Source of the DNA: Azorhizobium oxalatiphilum
GTDB lineage: Bacteria; Pseudomonadota; Alphaproteobacteria; Rhizobiales; Xanthobacteraceae
Length of the DNA stretch: 64,000 nt
NCBI RefSeq assembly: GCF_014635325.1
Contig: NZ_BMCT01000002.1
Location: 496,001-560,000, forward strand
Direction of reading: 5' to 3'
The notes under the pieces: model-generated
Seen by the model: only the letters and a program-made list of their open reading frames with translations
The model's database searches: none
What the model was told of the DNA's origin: nothing
Made by a program: the position numbers and the translations under genes
Shown: positions 62,077 to 64,000 of the stretch, in pieces
How the letters are laid out: each line of letters opens with the position of its first letter
Position numbering within the stretch: the first letter of the stretch is position 1

Positions 62077-62700
62077 TCAGTCGAGGACGGCGGCCTTCAG
62101 CAGGCAGACCATGAAAGCGTGCGCCGGCACGTCGCCCACGTTGCGGATGATGTGCTGGCGGTCGCAGCGATACCGCAGCGTCTCGCCCGCCTTCGCGCTT
62201 TCCACCACGCCGCTCACTTCCACCTGCAGCTCGCCTTCGATCACCGAGAGGCATTCCACCGAGCCCAGCTGATGGCCTTCGCTGTCCAGCACCCCGCCCG
62301 GCTCAGCGTGGAAGTCGTAATATTGCAGCCATTCGACGGTCTTGATCCAGCCGATGATGGCGAGGCGGCACAGGCCGTCCTCGGACTGGAGCATGGGCGT
62401 GTCGGCGCGGGTCAGCTTCTCCACGAAGGGCGCTTCGTCCGAGGCAGCCAGCACGCGCTCCACCGTCACGTCCAGTGCCTGCGACAGGCGCCACACGGTG
62501 GCAAGGGTGGGATTGGTTTCGTTGCGCTCGATCTGGCTGATGATCGACTTGGCAACGCCCGATTGCTCGGCGAGGTCGGACAGCGAGAGATTGTAAGCCT
62601 TCCGCAGGCGCTGGATGGTCTTGCCAAGCTGGCCCGTGATGGCCTGTGCGCCCGGCTCCAATCCGCTGCCTCGCTCGGCGGGCTTCTCACGCTGAACCAT
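62077..62700 (-). CDS. XRE family transcriptional regulator with cupin domain
   Basis: 207 residues from ATG 62698-62700 (GGGAG upstream). HTH_XRE around residues 27-82 (LGKTIQRLRKAYNLSLSDLAEQSGVAKSIISQIERNETNPTLATVWRLSQAL), cupin_2 around 125-200 (GSVECLSVIEGELQVEV, GETLRYRCDRQHIIRNVGDVPAHAFMV). Convergent with the membrane reductase and downstream of thiD. The effector is unknown. Confidence 0.92.
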   Translation of the reverse strand: MVQREKPAERGSGLEPGAQAITGQLGKTIQRLRKAYNLSLSDLAEQSGVAKSIISQIERNETNPTLATVWRLSQALDVTVERVLAASDEAPFVEKLTRADTPMLQSEDGLCRLAIIGWIKTVEWLQYYDFHAEPGGVLDSEGHQLGSVECLSVIEGELQVEVSGVVESAKAGETLRYRCDRQHIIRNVGDVPAHAFMVCLLKAAVLD

Positions 62701-62785
62701 GACTCTCCCTTTTATCGAACACTCGTTCGCTTCCCCGGACGATAGCGGCAAAGCCACAGACCGGGCAAGGAGAAAGCGGGTACGA

Positions 62786-63631
62786 TCAGAGGGATCGGGA
62801 CGGCCAGAGGGCGTGGAAATGGTGCACCGGGCCGTGTCCGCTGCCCACCTTGAGCTGGTCGGCGGCGGCGATGGCCCCGGTGATATAGCGCTTGCCCTCG
62901 GTGACGGCGGCCAGGAGATCATCACCCTTGGCCAACCCCGCCGCGATGGCGGAGGAGAGCGTACAGCCGGTGCCGTGCGTATTCATCGTGGCATGGCGCA
63001 CCGCCGGCAGCCGCAGCACACCGTCCGGCACCACCAGCAGGTCCACGCTCTCCGCGCCGGCACCGTGGCCGCCCTTCATGAGCACGGCCCTGGCCCCGAG
63101 CGCCAGCAGCGCTTCGCCCTGCGCCTGCATCTGGCCCTCATCCTCGGCAATACCCGTCTCAAGAAGGGCAGCAGCTTCCGGCAGATTGGGGGTGAGGAGG
63201 TCCGCGAGTGGCAGCAGGCGCGCCTTCAGGCTGTCGATGGCCGCATCTTCCAGCAGTCGCGCACCGGACGCGGCCACCATGACCGGATCAAGCACCACCG
63301 GCCCGACCTTCAGCCGCACGAGGGCATCGGCCACGGCGGCAATGGTGGCGGGGCGCGAAAGCATGCCGATCTTCACCGCTGTCACCTTCAGATCACTGAA
63401 GACCGCGTCCATCTGCTGCACGATGAAGTCGGGCGGCGCGTCGTGGATGGCGGTGACACCCAGCGTATTCTGGGCGGTCAGCGCGGTGATGACGCTGGCA
63501 CCATAGACGCCAAGGGCCGAAAAGGTCTTCAGATCCGCCTGAATACCGGCCCCGCCGCCGGAATCGGAACCGGCGATGGTGACAGCGATTGGCGTTGAGG
63601 CCTCGAAGGTGGGGATGCTGCTGTTTGCCAC
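62786..63631 (-). CDS. thiD: Hydroxymethylpyrimidine/phosphomethylpyrimidine kinase
   Basis: 281 residues from a GTG at 63629-63631 with GAGG upstream. Typical ThiD features: AVTIAGSDSGGGAGIQADLKTFSALGVYG at the start, VKIGMLSRPATI, VVLDPVMVAASGARLL, LLTPNLPEAAALL and the anion-hole segment THGTGCTLSSAIAAGLAKG. Phosphorylates HMP and HMP-P in thiamine synthesis or salvage. It lies directly behind the TPP riboswitch. The longer frame to 63928 crosses the riboswitch and is not the gene. Confidence 0.95.
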   Translation of the reverse strand: MANSSIPTFEASTPIAVTIAGSDSGGGAGIQADLKTFSALGVYGASVITALTAQNTLGVTAIHDAPPDFIVQQMDAVFSDLKVTAVKIGMLSRPATIAAVADALVRLKVGPVVLDPVMVAASGARLLEDAAIDSLKARLLPLADLLTPNLPEAAALLETGIAEDEGQMQAQGEALLALGARAVLMKGGHGAGAESVDLLVVPDGVLRLPAVRHATMNTHGTGCTLSSAIAAGLAKGDDLLAAVTEGKRYITGAIAAADQLKVGSGHGPVHHFHALWPSRSL

Positions 63632-63683
63632 GCTACGCCTCAGAGCATCGGAAGGCGAAAAGGGGCGCCCCTGCGCCGCGTCT

Positions 63684-63775
63684 CGGTTCCCTCCGCCGGC
63701 ATGATCCGGATCAGGTTCGCGGGTTGGCCCTTTCAGGCCTCTCAGCCGTCCATGACGGACGGCACCCCGACGAGA
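63684..63775 (-). promoter_or_regulatory. TPP (THI-box) riboswitch controlling thiD
   Basis: On the minus strand: GTCGGGGTGCCGTC, GGCTGAGAGG (pyrimidine-sensing arm), GAACCTGATCCGGATCATGC and GCGGAGGGAAC (THI box). All conserved parts are present in order. It ends about 53 nt before the thiD GTG. Confidence 0.95.
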
Positions 63776-63939
63776 TGAGTGAGATGTAGCCGCCCCCCAC
63801 GCCGGCTTCAAGCACCAGCGTTCGGGCGCCCCGTTTCGGATGCGCGTCTTGACAGACGACCGGCCGACGCGCTTGTCACGGCGGGTGCTTTTGTCCACCC
63901 TGTCGCGCGCGCCGCTCGACGGCGCCATGGAGCGTTCCG

Positions 63940-64000
63940 GTGATTCCCTTTTTCGTCCAGATCAAGTGCCAGCTCGGCAAATCCTACGAAGTCGCCAATG
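63940..64000 (+). CDS. Lrp/AsnC-type RAM-domain protein (5' end only)
   Basis: The window stops 20 codons into this frame, which reads VIPFFVQIKCQLGKSYEVAN from a GTG. This matches the start of the stand-alone Lrp ligand-binding (RAM) proteins common in alphaproteobacteria. No DNA-binding domain precedes it. Only the start is visible. Confidence 0.65.
   Translation, partial: MIPFFVQIKCQLGKSYEVAN

Overview
The window is high-GC DNA from a bacterial chromosome. It most resembles a Hyphomicrobiales alphaproteobacterium of the Xanthobacteraceae type (Azorhizobium/Xanthobacter-like). This rests on family content: an IalB-like periplasmic protein, tandem GYF-DUF805 proteins, the FNR/7Fe-ferredoxin pair, many small regulator-enzyme pairs, and a reductive nicotinate pathway of the kind described for Azorhizobium. 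No phage, transposase, CRISPR array, rRNA or convincing tRNA is present. The only mobile-looking DNA is short intergenic palindromic repeats.

Layout. 0-8 kb: an SDR dehydrogenase, an Asp/Glu racemase-like protein, a frameshifted orphan gene and an Lrp regulator. These precede a four-carbon acid-sugar (threonate/erythronate) cluster: ltnD-otnK leftward, and a LacI-type regulator plus otnC rightward, with two copies of a 14-bp palindrome between them. 8-15 kb: a barstar-like protein, a large chemoreceptor, an aldo-keto reductase gene broken by an amber codon, an SDR, a small monooxygenase, a Tat-type secreted protein, and a DJ-1/PfpI protein divergent from a LysR regulator. 15-26 kb: a MOSC protein with a VanB-type reductase, an MHS transporter facing an XRE-cupin regulator, two DUF805 paralogues, an IalB/SH3 pair, and a PQQ-type sugar dehydrogenase with cytochrome c.

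26.3-44.1 kb is the most interesting region. It looks like a complete locus for uptake and reductive breakdown of nicotinate. A two-subunit Mo/Fe-S/tri-heme nicotinate dehydrogenase makes 6-hydroxynicotinate. A 6-hydroxynicotinate reductase (EC 1.3.7.1 type) reduces the ring. An enamidase opens it. A 7Fe ferredoxin and a dedicated ferredoxin-NADP reductase paralogue probably carry electrons from NADPH to the reductase. A Liv-type ABC importer, two DUF1185 proteins, a UPF0280 protein, a family III CoA-transferase and a MarR regulator complete the set. A shared palindromic site (core ATTNGTATAC) lies in front of all the transcription units I infer there (hnr operon, dehydrogenase/CoA-transferase divergence, ferredoxin-FNR, enamidase). 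I propose it as the operator of the MarR protein.

44-64 kb: an NDH-2-like flavoprotein, a polar amino-acid ABC operon, a small membrane protein and a double PPC-domain protein. Next is a cell-surface sugar operon (manC-like, rfbC-rfbB-rfbD-rfbA, gmhA, and a gmhB-type protein with unusual losses), then the second FNR paralogue and a PepSY-flavodoxin-FNR membrane reductase. The end holds an XRE-cupin regulator, thiD behind a TPP riboswitch, and the start of an Lrp-type RAM-domain protein cut by the window edge.
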